This document shows, piece after piece, positions 33,935 through 42,149 of a stretch of DNA of 48,640 nt. Location of the stretch: assembly GCA_945882415.1 (NCBI GenBank), contig CAMCWC010000018.1:1-48640 (forward strand). Direction: 5' to 3'. Source of the DNA: Chthonomonas calidirosea. Its GTDB lineage: Bacteria; Armatimonadota; Fimbriimonadia; Fimbriimonadales; Fimbriimonadaceae. Positions within the stretch are counted from its first letter, which is position 1, and each line of letters starts with the position of its first letter. The notes under the pieces are model-generated. The model was not told where the DNA came from. It ran no database searches and worked only from the letters and a program-made list of their open reading frames with translations. Made by a program: the position numbers and the translations under genes.

Positions 33935-33991
33935 ATTTTAGCAACCTGAATCCTTTACCAGGTTGACATCCGCCTCATCCGAAGCTATGCT
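33935..33991. promoter_or_regulatory. Divergent promoters between BON and kelch-like genes
   Basis: Plus strand: TTGACA (33963-33968), 17-nt spacer, TATGCT (33986-33991). The ATG follows at 33998, exactly where transcription should start. Minus strand: TGC-TAAAAT (33943-33935), with the BON ATG five nt further. Both mRNAs would be leaderless. Confidence 0.7.
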
Positions 33992-33997
33992 GACCCC

Positions 33998-34546
33998 ATG
34001 CAACCGCACGATAACACGGTCTCCCGGCGAAAACTCTTCCTAGCCGCCTCCGCCGCAACCGTCGGCACCGTGCTCCTCCCCAAACTAGGCTGGGCCGCCA
34101 TCCCAGAACGAGCCGAAGCCGTCCCGATGCCCCGCCTAAACCCCGGCCACCGCATCACCGCCTTCTCAAACGGCCTCCTGCTAGTCACCGGCGGAATCCT
34201 AGGCAAAGGCCCCCGAGCCCGAGCTGTCTCCACCGCCCTCATCCTAGACCCAACCACCGGCAACTCCTACTTCGCCGCCCCCATGAACACCGGCCGCGCC
34301 TACCACGCCACGGTGGCCCTCCCCGGTGACCAAGTCCTCGTCCTAGGCGGCAAAAGCCCGGCGAACCTCTCCAGCGTCGAACTCTACGACCCCTACACCA
34401 ACGTGTGGTCCTACCGAACCCCTCTAGAAACCCTCAGCGGCGAACTAGAAGCCGCCCTAACCCGCGGCACCGTCTTCGTCACCAGCCAAACCGGCGGCGG
34501 AGCCACCTACAACTTGAATCTAAGAGAAATCGGAATTCAACCTTAA
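33998..34546 (+). CDS. Tat-exported kelch-like protein (short)
   Basis: A 182-aa protein. A twin-arginine signal SRRKLFLAASAATVGTVLLP is followed by a mature part with kelch-type strands: FSNGLLLVTGGILGKG, GRAYHATVALPGDQVLVLGGK, SSVELYDPYTNVWSYRTPL. Only two or three kelch repeats are present, whereas a full propeller needs six or seven, so it is either truncated or assembles as a multimer. Tat export suggests folding before transport. Codons end strongly in C. The function is unknown. It is preceded by a canonical promoter and followed 8 nt later by the Hcp-like gene. Confidence 0.72.
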   Translation: MQPHDNTVSRRKLFLAASAATVGTVLLPKLGWAAIPERAEAVPMPRLNPGHRITAFSNGLLLVTGGILGKGPRARAVSTALILDPTTGNSYFAAPMNTGRAYHATVALPGDQVLVLGGKSPANLSSVELYDPYTNVWSYRTPLETLSGELEAALTRGTVFVTSQTGGGATYNLNLREIGIQP

Positions 34547-34554
34547 GGAAAAAA

Positions 34555-35013
34555 ATGAATTACTACATGTTCGTCCAATTAGACGCTTCCACCACGAGCC
34601 AGATCAAAGGTTCAAGCCGGGCCGAAGGATTCAAGGACTGGTTCGTTCTTCAATCTCAGTCCTGGGGTTCGCAAGGTGTAAAGCCAATAAGTCTCTCTTC
34701 TGTGGATATCAGCTACGAACTCCAGCTCGGTAGCATGCTCCTTCTGCAACAGCACTTCGTTGGAAGACCCCTGAACAAGGTGATCATCGTCGGATCCACC
34801 GTTGGTTTAGGCAAGGGCCCACTGAAAATTATCGAAATGACCCTAGAGGAGGTGACCATAAGCAGTCATACCGAATCTGGCCAAGCTGGGGAAGGCAATG
34901 TCCGACAGAACATGACGCTTGACTTCAAGAAAATCACCATCAAGCACAATATCTTCAGCGAGACCGGTTCACTTCTAACCGCACAAACGGCCACCGTAAC
35001 CCCGGCACCCTAG
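34555..35013 (+). CDS. Orphan Hcp-family (type VI tube-like) protein
   Basis: A 152-aa protein of the Hcp1 family. The N-terminal NYYMFVQLDASTTSQIKGSSRAEG and FVLQSQSWGSQG correspond to the usual 'IKGES...I.L.SFSWG' start. LNKVIIVGSTVGLG and MTLEEVTISSHTESG match the central strands, and NMTLDFKKITIKHNI the last ones. Hcp normally forms the inner tube of type VI secretion, but no other type VI gene is nearby, so this is an orphan member, perhaps with a structural or secreted role. ATG 34555 has AAGGAAAA directly upstream. An in-frame upstream extension overlapping the kelch-like gene is ignored. Confidence 0.82.
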   Translation: MNYYMFVQLDASTTSQIKGSSRAEGFKDWFVLQSQSWGSQGVKPISLSSVDISYELQLGSMLLLQQHFVGRPLNKVIIVGSTVGLGKGPLKIIEMTLEEVTISSHTESGQAGEGNVRQNMTLDFKKITIKHNIFSETGSLLTAQTATVTPAP

Positions 35014-35035
35014 TTTCGGTATCCTCGCCGTACCG

Positions 35036-35368
35036 TTGCAACGACCACTGTTCATCTATGGAACCTTGGGGCTCGAACACGTGCAACAAGCACTCTTCGG
35101 CCGCAAGGTTCCTATGCGTCCCGCCCGACTCCTAGGCTACGCGCTCACGACGATCGAGATCGAAAACGAACTCGTCGTCTCTCTCAGCGGCAAAAGCACC
35201 CACCGGATCCTTGTCCCAGACACCGAGGCAGGCCCAATCGACGGTCACCTGCTTGATCTCACCGAAGACGAACTCCAAGCCGCCGACGATTACGAAGTCC
35301 CCGATTATCGTCGAACTGAAGCAAAAACCTCCAACGGCGAGTCCGTTTGGGCCTACGTAGCCGTCTGA
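35036..35368 (+). CDS. AIG2 / gamma-glutamylcyclotransferase-like protein
   Basis: A 110-aa protein of the GGCT/AIG2 fold. The opening PLFIYGTLGLEHVQ contains the YGTL substrate-binding motif. PIDGHLLDLTEDELQAADDYEVPDYRRTE supplies the G..L.L....L..LD.YE pattern with the likely catalytic Glu in YEVP. Members cyclise gamma-glutamyl compounds; the exact substrate is not predictable. The start is TTG 35036, right before the motif. It lies 22 nt after the Hcp stop and may share its transcript. Confidence 0.85.
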   Translation: MQRPLFIYGTLGLEHVQQALFGRKVPMRPARLLGYALTTIEIENELVVSLSGKSTHRILVPDTEAGPIDGHLLDLTEDELQAADDYEVPDYRRTEAKTSNGESVWAYVAV

Positions 35369-35381
35369 TCATTTAGCCTCA

Positions 35382-35406
35382 ACTTTAATCTAGGCCAGAT
35401 TAAAGT
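35382..35406 (+). promoter_or_regulatory. Perfect 10-bp inverted repeat upstream of the membrane protein gene
   Basis: ACTTTAATCT (35382-35391), spacer AGGCC, AGATTAAAGT (35397-35406). It ends 13 nt before ATG 35420. Repeat centres lie about 15 bp apart, fitting a dimeric regulator. The regulator is unknown. Confidence 0.55.
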
Positions 35407-35419
35407 ACAACGAATAGCA

Positions 35420-36151
35420 ATGCTGACCCCGCCACCAACCTACACCCAGTATCCGCGTTTCAATAACCCTGAGATCCGGTTTGATGCCATCGGTGAAGCA
35501 TTCCAAATCTTCGCCCGAAACTGGAAAACCTACGTTCCAGCCTCCATCCCGTCGCTTGTAGCGCTGGTGGTCTACTTCGCGATCTCATTTGGTGCCTCAT
35601 TCATGTCGGGCCTTTCTGGGAGCAATGACCTCGCCCAACTCGGCCCAGCTATCGCATTGCAGTACGGCTCCATGTTCCTCATGTATTTCGTGATCGCATG
35701 GCAAATCGCCGGCATTATGCGCATGGCGGTTCGAGACCTGAACGGCCTTCCGATTCAGGTCTCAGATGCGTTCAAGTTCGACGGAACCGTAGGCAAAGTC
35801 ATCGGTGCGGCGATCTCCATCGGCATCCTCACATCCCTCGGCTATATCGCCTGTTGCGTCCCTGGATTCTTGGCGTCAGGCGCGTTCATGCTCACTTATC
35901 CATTGATCGTTGAGCAGCGACTCGGCGTGTTCGAAGCCATGGGCAAAAGCTGGGAAACCCTCAAGCCACACATCTGGAAAGCCGCCGGGTACTTCTTCCT
36001 CACAACGCTCATCTTCTCCGTAAGCCAGTCCTTTTGCATCGGCGTCGTAGTAGGGCTGCCCGTACTTTGCATCTGCCTAGCGATCGTGTACAAAGACTTC
36101 TTCCTGAGCCAGCCAATGACCGATTCTTTTGGTCAAGTTATCGAAAACTGA
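35420..36151 (+). CDS. Polytopic membrane protein, glycerophosphoryl-phosphodiesterase-membrane-domain-like
   Basis: A 243-aa protein. The N-terminal RFDAIGEAFQIFARNWKTYVPAS is followed by about five hydrophobic segments (residues about 44-64, 81-101, 136-150, 155-172, 200-228). The pattern (a cytoplasmic helix 'EAF.I...NW', many Gly/Ala-rich helices, YPLIVEQRLGVFEAMGKSWE before the last pair) is that of DUF975/GPDP-membrane-like proteins, whose role is not known. It starts at ATG 35420 behind the inverted repeat. Its end is 13 nt from the Dps-like ATG. Confidence 0.7.
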   Translation: MLTPPPTYTQYPRFNNPEIRFDAIGEAFQIFARNWKTYVPASIPSLVALVVYFAISFGASFMSGLSGSNDLAQLGPAIALQYGSMFLMYFVIAWQIAGIMRMAVRDLNGLPIQVSDAFKFDGTVGKVIGAAISIGILTSLGYIACCVPGFLASGAFMLTYPLIVEQRLGVFEAMGKSWETLKPHIWKAAGYFFLTTLIFSVSQSFCIGVVVGLPVLCICLAIVYKDFFLSQPMTDSFGQVIEN

Positions 36152-36158
36152 CGTACGC

Positions 36159-36172
36159 AGGGGTATGCCCCT
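36159..36172 (+). promoter_or_regulatory. Hairpin with the Dps start codon in its loop
   Basis: AGGGG (36159-36163) pairs with CCCCT (36168-36172), leaving TATG as a 4-nt loop that contains the ATG at 36165. The G-run would be the only Shine-Dalgarno-like sequence, but it is too close to the ATG, so the structure may limit initiation. Confidence 0.45.
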
Positions 36173-36614
36173 ATCAAGTGCGCAAAACATCACCGGTGCT
36201 TTGCAGTTGAACCTGCAAAGCTACCTACTCCTCAGTTCGCAGGTTAAGCAAGCGCACTGTAACGTCGTCGGGCCGAAGTTTCTGAGCGTTCCTCCATTTC
36301 TAGATCAAGTGTTTGCCGAGCTACAAACGGCGATTGATGACACCGCCGAACGAATTCGGCAACTCGGCGAGTTTCCAAGCGGCGATGTTCGATTGGTCGC
36401 TCTTACAGATGGAGCAGACGCGCTCCCGGACGGAAAGCTTGAGGACGACCTTGCGGTGGAAGTCGTGATTGCTCGAATCGCGGAAGTGGTCAAAGGCGTA
36501 CGAACTCGCCTAGGACCGCTTGAAGACGAGGACGCCGTTTCTGCCGACATGATCCACTCGCAGTTGCACAGCTTGGAAAAGTCGGATTGGATGCTGGAAT
36601 CGGTACTGGCGTAG
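36165..36614 (+). CDS. Dps-family ferritin-like protein
   Basis: A 149-aa four-helix protein. QVKQAHCNVVGPKF and FLDQVFAELQTAIDDTAERIRQLG match the Dps ferroxidase region (HxNxxGxxF, D...AERI). The first His (AHCN), the Asp (FLDQ) and the Glu (AERI) are present, but the second His of the usual 'LH..FDE' appears replaced (VPPFLDQ). Iron oxidation may therefore be weakened. Dps proteins store iron and shield DNA in stress. The C-terminus is short, without a Lys-rich DNA-binding tail. The start is ATG 36165, not the in-frame 36129 within the previous gene. Confidence 0.85.
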   Translation: MPLSSAQNITGALQLNLQSYLLLSSQVKQAHCNVVGPKFLSVPPFLDQVFAELQTAIDDTAERIRQLGEFPSGDVRLVALTDGADALPDGKLEDDLAVEVVIARIAEVVKGVRTRLGPLEDEDAVSADMIHSQLHSLEKSDWMLESVLA

Positions 36615-36616
36615 GT

Positions 36617-37435
36617 CTATCGAGACCGAATCGCGTTGAGGGCGCCAAGGGCCTGTCGCACGTTCCAACGATTCTGTTCAAGCGCTTCAAGCGCTTCATC
36701 CTTCGTCACCGGGGCAAGCTCTCGCACGATCCGGATGCAGCGCTCCTTAAGCTTAGAATTCTTCGCCTTGACATCGACCATTAGGTTTTCGATCACCTTT
36801 CCACTTAGTACCATGGCGGCGGTCGAAATCCGGTTCAGAACCAACTTCTGGCTGGTACCTGCCTTTAGGCGGGTGGATCCGGTCAGAACCTCCGGCCCGG
36901 TGTCCAAGAGAATCGGATGATCTGCAGCTTCGAGGAGCGGCGTCTTTTGGTTGTTTGAGATCCCACAGGTCCAAACACCCTTCTGCCGTGCATGCCGAAC
37001 AGCCGAGACGACAAACGGGGTCGAGCCGCTTGCGGCAATGCCGATCACGATGTCGGACTTGGTTATCCCGTATTCGTTCAAGGCAACCGTGCTGGCATGA
37101 GTGTCGTCCTCGGCATCCTCGATCGCCGTTTGCCCGGCGCTGGAACCGCCAGCAATAATCGCGATAAAGTGGCCAGGTTCAATTCCAAAGGTCGGCGGCA
37201 TCTCCGCTGCGTCCATGGTCGCCATCCGGCCCGAGGTTCCGGCGCCCACGTAGAACACGCGTCCGCCATTCTGGAATGCTTCCGCGGCTTTGGTTGCGGC
37301 AACGGCAATGGCCTCTTCTGCTAGCTGAAGGCACCGCATCACGGCCATCTCTTCCTCGTTCATCAAGCGAACAATTTGGTTGGCCGACATGGTGTCGAGG
37401 CCGTATGAACGTGGATTGCGGTTTTCTGTTCCCAA
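36617..37435 (-). CDS. murQ: N-acetylmuramic acid 6-phosphate etherase
   Basis: A 272-aa SIS-domain enzyme that cleaves the lactyl ether of MurNAc-6-P to GlcNAc-6-P, a key step of peptidoglycan recycling. Visible are RVFYVGAGTSGRMATMDAAE (the sugar-phosphate-binding SIS motif with the catalytic-region Glu), the IPPTFG-like MPPTFGIEPG, and KAGTSQKLVLNRISTAAM. Its C-terminus holds a UBA-like segment (DEALEALEQNRWNVRQAL). It is a little shorter than usual (about 300 aa) because the N-terminus is abbreviated. It starts at TTG 37435 with AAGGAAA upstream, 38 nt after the kinase gene. Confidence 0.92.
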   Translation of the reverse strand: MGTENRNPRSYGLDTMSANQIVRLMNEEEMAVMRCLQLAEEAIAVAATKAAEAFQNGGRVFYVGAGTSGRMATMDAAEMPPTFGIEPGHFIAIIAGGSSAGQTAIEDAEDDTHASTVALNEYGITKSDIVIGIAASGSTPFVVSAVRHARQKGVWTCGISNNQKTPLLEAADHPILLDTGPEVLTGSTRLKAGTSQKLVLNRISTAAMVLSGKVIENLMVDVKAKNSKLKERCIRIVRELAPVTKDEALEALEQNRWNVRQALGALNAIRSR

Positions 37436-37473
37436 TTGTTTTCCTTTCTCCTGCAGCTAACAGTGTGCCCTTT

Positions 37474-38364
37474 CTAGACCAGCATTTCCTTCGCGAGCTC
37501 AACAGCGCCGTATAGCGGCGGCTGAGTAATACGGTTTACAGCAAAGACATGTGAGGGGAAGCGGGCCTCGAGCAACTGTATCAGTCGCTCACGAAAGATT
37601 TGCGCGCTTTTCCATACGCCGCCGCTCAGGACAATATCGAATCTTGATTGGTCCGGAAAGTTCTTTCGAATGTGATGCTCCAGCACATCGATGAGAGCGC
37701 CCAAATTTCGGTCGATACTTTGGATCGCGTACGGTCGATCTTTTTTTGCATCCTGTCCGATGAACTTTGCGAGCCTGGCAAGTGTGGTTGCTGGTGCGCC
37801 CGAGCCGTAAATTTTCGGAACAATCGTGTTCTCCGATAGACCGCCAAATTGCTGAAGAAGGGCTTCCTTCAGGGCTTCGCTGGCTTCGTCCGGGTTATCG
37901 AGATAATTGACTAGAACATCTCGGCCGAACTGATAACCACTTCCTTGGTCTCCCAAAACGTAGCCCCGACCGCCAGATTTTACGATTCCTTGAGCGGTTC
38001 GGCTACAGATGAGAGAGCCTGTTCCAGAGATGATCAGGATATCTGCGGTTGCTGGGGCAGCATAAAGGGCCGCGGTGAAATCAGGTTCGGCACGTACTGA
38101 AGCCTCGGGAAACAGGTGCTGTAATGTAGCCTCACCACGTTCCATGGTTTCCGGTCCAATGAGCCCCGCAAAGCATCCGCAAACATAGGTGGCCGAAGGA
38201 CAGCCCTTTGTGGCCTGCGTTAGGTTCCTCAGCAAGCGTTTTTCTGGGGTTGTCGATAAGTTAGCCGCACCGGATTGACCTTGGAATAGGACTGCACCGT
38301 TCCCGTCAACAGCAATCACACGGCTAGAAGATCCACCGCAATCCAACCCGACAAAAACGCTCAT
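37474..38364 (-). CDS. BadF/BadG-type amino-sugar kinase (N-acetylglucosamine kinase-like)
   Basis: A 296-aa ASKHA-fold protein. The phosphate 1 motif VGLDCGGSSSRVIAVD opens the protein. ILIISGTGSLICSRT and GRGYVLGDQGSGYQFGRDVL are typical of GlcNAc/MurNAc kinases of the BadF/BadG/BcrA/BcrD group, and VLSGGVWKSA is the adenosine motif. Directly upstream of murQ on the same strand, it most likely phosphorylates GlcNAc or MurNAc released from cell wall. It could supply MurNAc-6-P to MurQ, as AnmK or MurK do elsewhere. This last point is inferred from neighbourhood. Confidence 0.85.
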   Translation of the reverse strand: MSVFVGLDCGGSSSRVIAVDGNGAVLFQGQSGAANLSTTPEKRLLRNLTQATKGCPSATYVCGCFAGLIGPETMERGEATLQHLFPEASVRAEPDFTAALYAAPATADILIISGTGSLICSRTAQGIVKSGGRGYVLGDQGSGYQFGRDVLVNYLDNPDEASEALKEALLQQFGGLSENTIVPKIYGSGAPATTLARLAKFIGQDAKKDRPYAIQSIDRNLGALIDVLEHHIRKNFPDQSRFDIVLSGGVWKSAQIFRERLIQLLEARFPSHVFAVNRITQPPLYGAVELAKEMLV

Positions 38365-38453
38365 TGTTGTTGGCTCACAGGTCCGCCATCACACAATTTA
38401 CCGCCAATCCTTCCGACGGGAACCGAACCTGATGTGCGGGTAAAACCACTGGC

Positions 38454-39467
38454 GTGATACGTTTTGAGGGAGAAACGCTTGGCGATGCACCGAGAATTGC
38501 GGTGGTCTCGAACGATGCCCTTGGTAATTCGGTCGTAATCACGCCGCTACTGCAAATGCTTCGTGCAAAGCACCCAAGCGCGGATCTTGTGTACTTTTCT
38601 GGCAACCGCTCAGCAGAACTTTGGCGGAAAGATGCATCTATATCGTCTGGTGTCAGCTTTTTGGGTGCCGAGCCGCGCGATGCCATGGCCAATGCACTGA
38701 CATTGCCGCCGTTTGATTGGGTGATTAATGTTGAGAGCAACGACTGGGCACGAATGCTGGTCCCCATCCTAGCAGGGAAGGAGGGGCGTGTTACCGGCCC
38801 GTGCATTGACGCAGAATCGCGGGGCCGCCTTGCCTTCGAACAGAATCTGCGCGGCTCTCTCTGGGAAGATCGTGAGTGGATTCGAGAGTCACTGCCAATA
38901 GACTATCCATTCCTAAAGACTGGGTTCATTGGGGAACTCTTCTGTCGGCTGGCGTACTGCGATGGGGAAGTTCCACGGTACAAGGTTCACTCCGAAGATC
39001 CTGGCCAAGACTTGCCCGATGTGTTAATCGCCATGAGCGCGAGTTTGCCCGAAAAGCTTTGGCCCGTTTCGTCTTGGGTCGAACTCTTAAGTGACTTAAA
39101 GGCGCGTGGAGTCACGGTCGGTTTGCTTGGCGCAAAGCCGAAGTCGCAAGGGCAGTATTGGAAGGGGTTGTCAGACGAAGACGCTGTCGTTTCGGAGGGC
39201 CTCGTGGCAGACCTTCGCGGGATGCTCACTTTGCCCCAAGTAGCCGGCGCTTTGTCCCGAGTAAAGGCCGTCTTTACGTTGGATAACGGGATCATGCATT
39301 TGGCTTCAGCATTTGATCAGCCAGTAGTGGCGCTGTTTCGTCACGGAATTCATCGACTATGGACGCCGCCTTACGGAAACGTGCTCCCATTAGTCTCGAC
39401 AGCGGAAGGCACAGTGGCGGACATTCCGGTTTCGACCGCAAAGGAGGCACTCTTTGGCGTCCTATGA
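38454..39467 (+). CDS. Glycosyltransferase family 9 (heptosyltransferase-like), first copy
   Basis: A 337-aa GT-B enzyme. RIAVVSNDALGNSVVITPLLQMLRAKHP is the GT9 N-terminus (normally 'GD....TP.L..L'), and AVFTLDNGIMHLASAFDQPVVALF is the donor-site motif. It would add a heptose or similar sugar to an envelope glycolipid; a full LPS core pathway is not visible. The start is GTG 38454; TAAAAC 8 nt before it is a weak -10. It overlaps the second GT9 gene by 14 nt. The usual GD in the first motif is ND here, which may alter activity. Confidence 0.82.
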   Translation: MIRFEGETLGDAPRIAVVSNDALGNSVVITPLLQMLRAKHPSADLVYFSGNRSAELWRKDASISSGVSFLGAEPRDAMANALTLPPFDWVINVESNDWARMLVPILAGKEGRVTGPCIDAESRGRLAFEQNLRGSLWEDREWIRESLPIDYPFLKTGFIGELFCRLAYCDGEVPRYKVHSEDPGQDLPDVLIAMSASLPEKLWPVSSWVELLSDLKARGVTVGLLGAKPKSQGQYWKGLSDEDAVVSEGLVADLRGMLTLPQVAGALSRVKAVFTLDNGIMHLASAFDQPVVALFRHGIHRLWTPPYGNVLPLVSTAEGTVADIPVSTAKEALFGVL

Positions 39468-40389
39468 GCGGGTACTTGTCAGCTTCAAGTCATATCTAGG
39501 GGACGCCGTTATGGCCTCGCCGGTATTGCCGGCGCTCGAGGCGCAGTTTAGCTCGGTCACTTGCCTGACCATGGGGGTTGTCGAGCAGATTCTCGCGCAT
39601 CCAACTGCAAAACGAACATTCATACGCAGCAAGAAAGTTCGGAAACCAAATGAAGTATTTGCCGAGGCGATCTACCTTCGACAAGAGCGATTTCAAGTTG
39701 CGGTCATCGTCAACCACAGCTTTCGATCTGCGCTGACAGCGCTCCTAGCTGGGATCCGGGTTCGAGTTGGTCATGCACAAGAATTTCGTGGCCCGATGTT
39801 GAGCCATCCGGTTGCTTATGGTCACGACGATTACGAAACTCAATCCTGCTTTGACTTGCTAGAAAAACTTCGGATACCGTACGAGTTCTCACATCCGCAC
39901 CTTTCGGTTTCCGAACAAGAAATGTCGAGCGTGAGGCCACTTGTTGACGGTGCCACTGTTGGCCTTCAACCTGGCGCCCGGTTTGGCCAGAAACAGATTC
40001 CGATCGAAACCTCCGCAGAGATTGCGAATCGTCTTCATCGCGACGGTCATCGCGTTGCTCTCTTCGGCGGACCAGATGAAGAGAAGTTCCTTGCCGACTT
40101 CGTATCCAAGCTAAGCTTCGAACCCATTAACCTTGTGGGCAAGACATCGATCCGTGAAACGATGTCGTCTCTCAAGCACCTCAAAGTAATGATTGGCAGT
40201 GACACCGGATTGATGCACATGGCCGCAGCGGTGAATTGTCCAACTGTCACCGTCTTTGGCCCGACACCCCATCTCAAGTGGGGCCATAGATACGAGCCTC
40301 ATACGGTGATTGCTGCGCCCGATGGCCAGATTTCGAGCGTGCCGGCCGAACAGATCCTTGCTGCGGCGTTACCTCACTTGGAGAAGTAA
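39454..40389 (+). CDS. Glycosyltransferase family 9 (heptosyltransferase-like), second copy
   Basis: A 311-aa GT-B enzyme. RVLVSFKSYLGDAVMASPVLPALEAQF keeps the GD of GT9. GLQPGARFGQKQIPIE and VMIGSDTGLMHMAAAVNCPTVTVFGPT are the acceptor- and donor-site motifs of ADP-heptose:LPS transferases. It is related to the preceding gene by family but is clearly not identical. The start is TTG 39454, with AGGAGG about 6 nt upstream, overlapping the first GT9 gene. Its stop overlaps the next ATG by 1 nt (TAATG). The envelope glycan role is inferred from family. Confidence 0.88.
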   Translation: MASYERVLVSFKSYLGDAVMASPVLPALEAQFSSVTCLTMGVVEQILAHPTAKRTFIRSKKVRKPNEVFAEAIYLRQERFQVAVIVNHSFRSALTALLAGIRVRVGHAQEFRGPMLSHPVAYGHDDYETQSCFDLLEKLRIPYEFSHPHLSVSEQEMSSVRPLVDGATVGLQPGARFGQKQIPIETSAEIANRLHRDGHRVALFGGPDEEKFLADFVSKLSFEPINLVGKTSIRETMSSLKHLKVMIGSDTGLMHMAAAVNCPTVTVFGPTPHLKWGHRYEPHTVIAAPDGQISSVPAEQILAAALPHLEK

Positions 40390-42113
40390 TGCGTTGGCTT
40401 TGGCTGCTGATCCTCGTTGTTCTCAGTCAAGTTTGTGCGGCCGAACCCGCATCGGTACTCGTGTTCATCAAAACGAAGTACGCCGGTCCAGCGATCCCAG
40501 AACAAATTGATGATCATTCCCTCTGGGTGAAGTGGCCGCAACGCGAGGCCCGCGACGTTCTCTGGCCCGTTCTGTCAGTAACCACGGGCCAGGATTGGAG
40601 GATTACGGAATCTGAGCTGACTGTTTCGAGCATCGACACAAATTGGGTTTATGGCGAGCATGTTAGCTTTGTCAATCGCGGTATTGCCATCCAACTTGAG
40701 CAAAACCTTGATGGCCGGTATTTTGAAGTTCTTGGAAACCCAGCAGGTGGAGCCTCTCGCCTCGCGCTAATCGCCGCAATTTCGCCAAAGTCCGATCTTG
40801 TAAGAGTGCTGCCCACAACACAGCAGCTCGAAGAGAGCGCATTGTACGTCACGGAGGCTCGGCATTGGGACGAAGTTGCGGCGGTTCGCAAGCGTACGAA
40901 AGGACGGATTCTGGTGCTCGAGTGGTCAGATGAGCCTGCTCGGATGCTGTCCCATGTTTGGCTCCTCGGAGAAGGCTGGCCAGTAGGAACGCCGCGATCT
41001 AACAAATTTCGAATTGCTGGTACGTTGGCTCTCACCGAGATAGGGGCGTTGCTTGCCGTTCCGAAACGATTCACTTTTACGAACCTAAATCGTGGAGAAG
41101 TTGCGCGGCGATGGGGTGGCGAGTCCCTTGGGTTCAGTTTCGGGCTGTGCGTGGTCGCAGCATTATTCACTGTTTTTGTCGGAATCGCAACTTGGTGCAT
41201 CTCCCAAGAGCGGAATTCGCCGTTCGCGCGAACTGGCCTTGATGCGCTCCTTGTTTTGCCTGCTTGCCTTTCACTGTCGGGCACTGCCGCTCGATTCCTT
41301 GGTCCGGAGTTGCTTTGGCTTTGCGTTCCGCCGCTACTCGTTGTGTTGGTCTTACTTGGACAATTGATTGGAAAGCTTGTTCTCCAATCAAAGGGTGCAA
41401 TTTCTCATATCTCCGTCCTTTTCGGGATCAACGTGGTCGCTCTTTCGCTGGGCGAACCATCTTGGAGCGCGCTTTCGAGCGTGTTCCATGATACGGATCG
41501 ACCACTCGCTGGAATGTGGGTTGGCGCTTGGTTGCTGAGTTTAATTGGAATCGCCTCAATCAGCGCCGGAAAACCGACTCTCTGGGCATGGGGCTCAAGG
41601 CTACTGCTAGCCGCGGCGTTTGGCATTAGTTTGGTGAAACCTGGGTGGTGTGCTGCAGCAGGCATCGTTGTGCTGTGCGCTCCAATTTGGGCCGTAATCG
41701 TTGGAGAACGGTGGGTACCCAATTGGCTCGTGGCTGGCGCAATCTTTGGCTGCGGCGCCGCTAATGGTCTGCGACATGCCGTTACGTTTGCGCCGCAAGA
41801 TCGATTCGTGACGTTCTGGGACATTCCCGCGCTGAATCTGTGGTGGTACGGGTTCGGCCTGCGTGATCCCGCGTTTTGGTTCGCCGTCGGGCTTTGCATC
41901 TTCTTAGCGATACTGGGAGATCGCTTCTATTTCCGCCAGCTAAAGCGGACCATTCAGAACTCGCTACTCGTGAAAACTACGAGCTTTGTCCTGGTCGCGG
42001 GCCTGCTCCTACCCGCAAGTGAGCCCAAGCTCTATGATTCGCTCATTGCTGGATTTCTTCTCTGGCTTGTCGTTTTGCACCGGGAAGCGTTGGTTTCGCC
42101 CGAGTCGGCGTAG
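40389..42113 (+). CDS. Large membrane protein with exported N-terminal domain
   Basis: A 574-aa protein. A signal peptide (MRWLWLLILVVLSQVCAAEP) precedes a soluble domain of about 225 residues of unknown fold. About ten hydrophobic helices follow from residue 255 to 565 (for example SFGLCVVAALFTVFVGIATW and LLWLCVPPLLVVLVLLGQLIG). I recognise no family; a glycan flippase, polymerase or transporter role would fit its position behind two glycosyltransferases, but that is inference. ATG 40389 overlaps the GT9 stop, so it is probably translationally coupled. Confidence 0.75.
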   Translation: MRWLWLLILVVLSQVCAAEPASVLVFIKTKYAGPAIPEQIDDHSLWVKWPQREARDVLWPVLSVTTGQDWRITESELTVSSIDTNWVYGEHVSFVNRGIAIQLEQNLDGRYFEVLGNPAGGASRLALIAAISPKSDLVRVLPTTQQLEESALYVTEARHWDEVAAVRKRTKGRILVLEWSDEPARMLSHVWLLGEGWPVGTPRSNKFRIAGTLALTEIGALLAVPKRFTFTNLNRGEVARRWGGESLGFSFGLCVVAALFTVFVGIATWCISQERNSPFARTGLDALLVLPACLSLSGTAARFLGPELLWLCVPPLLVVLVLLGQLIGKLVLQSKGAISHISVLFGINVVALSLGEPSWSALSSVFHDTDRPLAGMWVGAWLLSLIGIASISAGKPTLWAWGSRLLLAAAFGISLVKPGWCAAAGIVVLCAPIWAVIVGERWVPNWLVAGAIFGCGAANGLRHAVTFAPQDRFVTFWDIPALNLWWYGFGLRDPAFWFAVGLCIFLAILGDRFYFRQLKRTIQNSLLVKTTSFVLVAGLLLPASEPKLYDSLIAGFLLWLVVLHREALVSPESA

Positions 42114-42149
42114 CTCCCGTCTTGCTAGCCCATCGGGTAAACCGCCGCC

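Noticed and set aside
34555-35013. Type VI secretion locus
   Set aside because: Only the Hcp-like gene is present; no sheath, baseplate, VgrG or ClpV gene is in the window.
38454-40389. GT9 genes as a recent tandem duplication
   Set aside because: The two proteins share only family motifs and differ over most of their length, so they are ancient paralogues or separate acquisitions.
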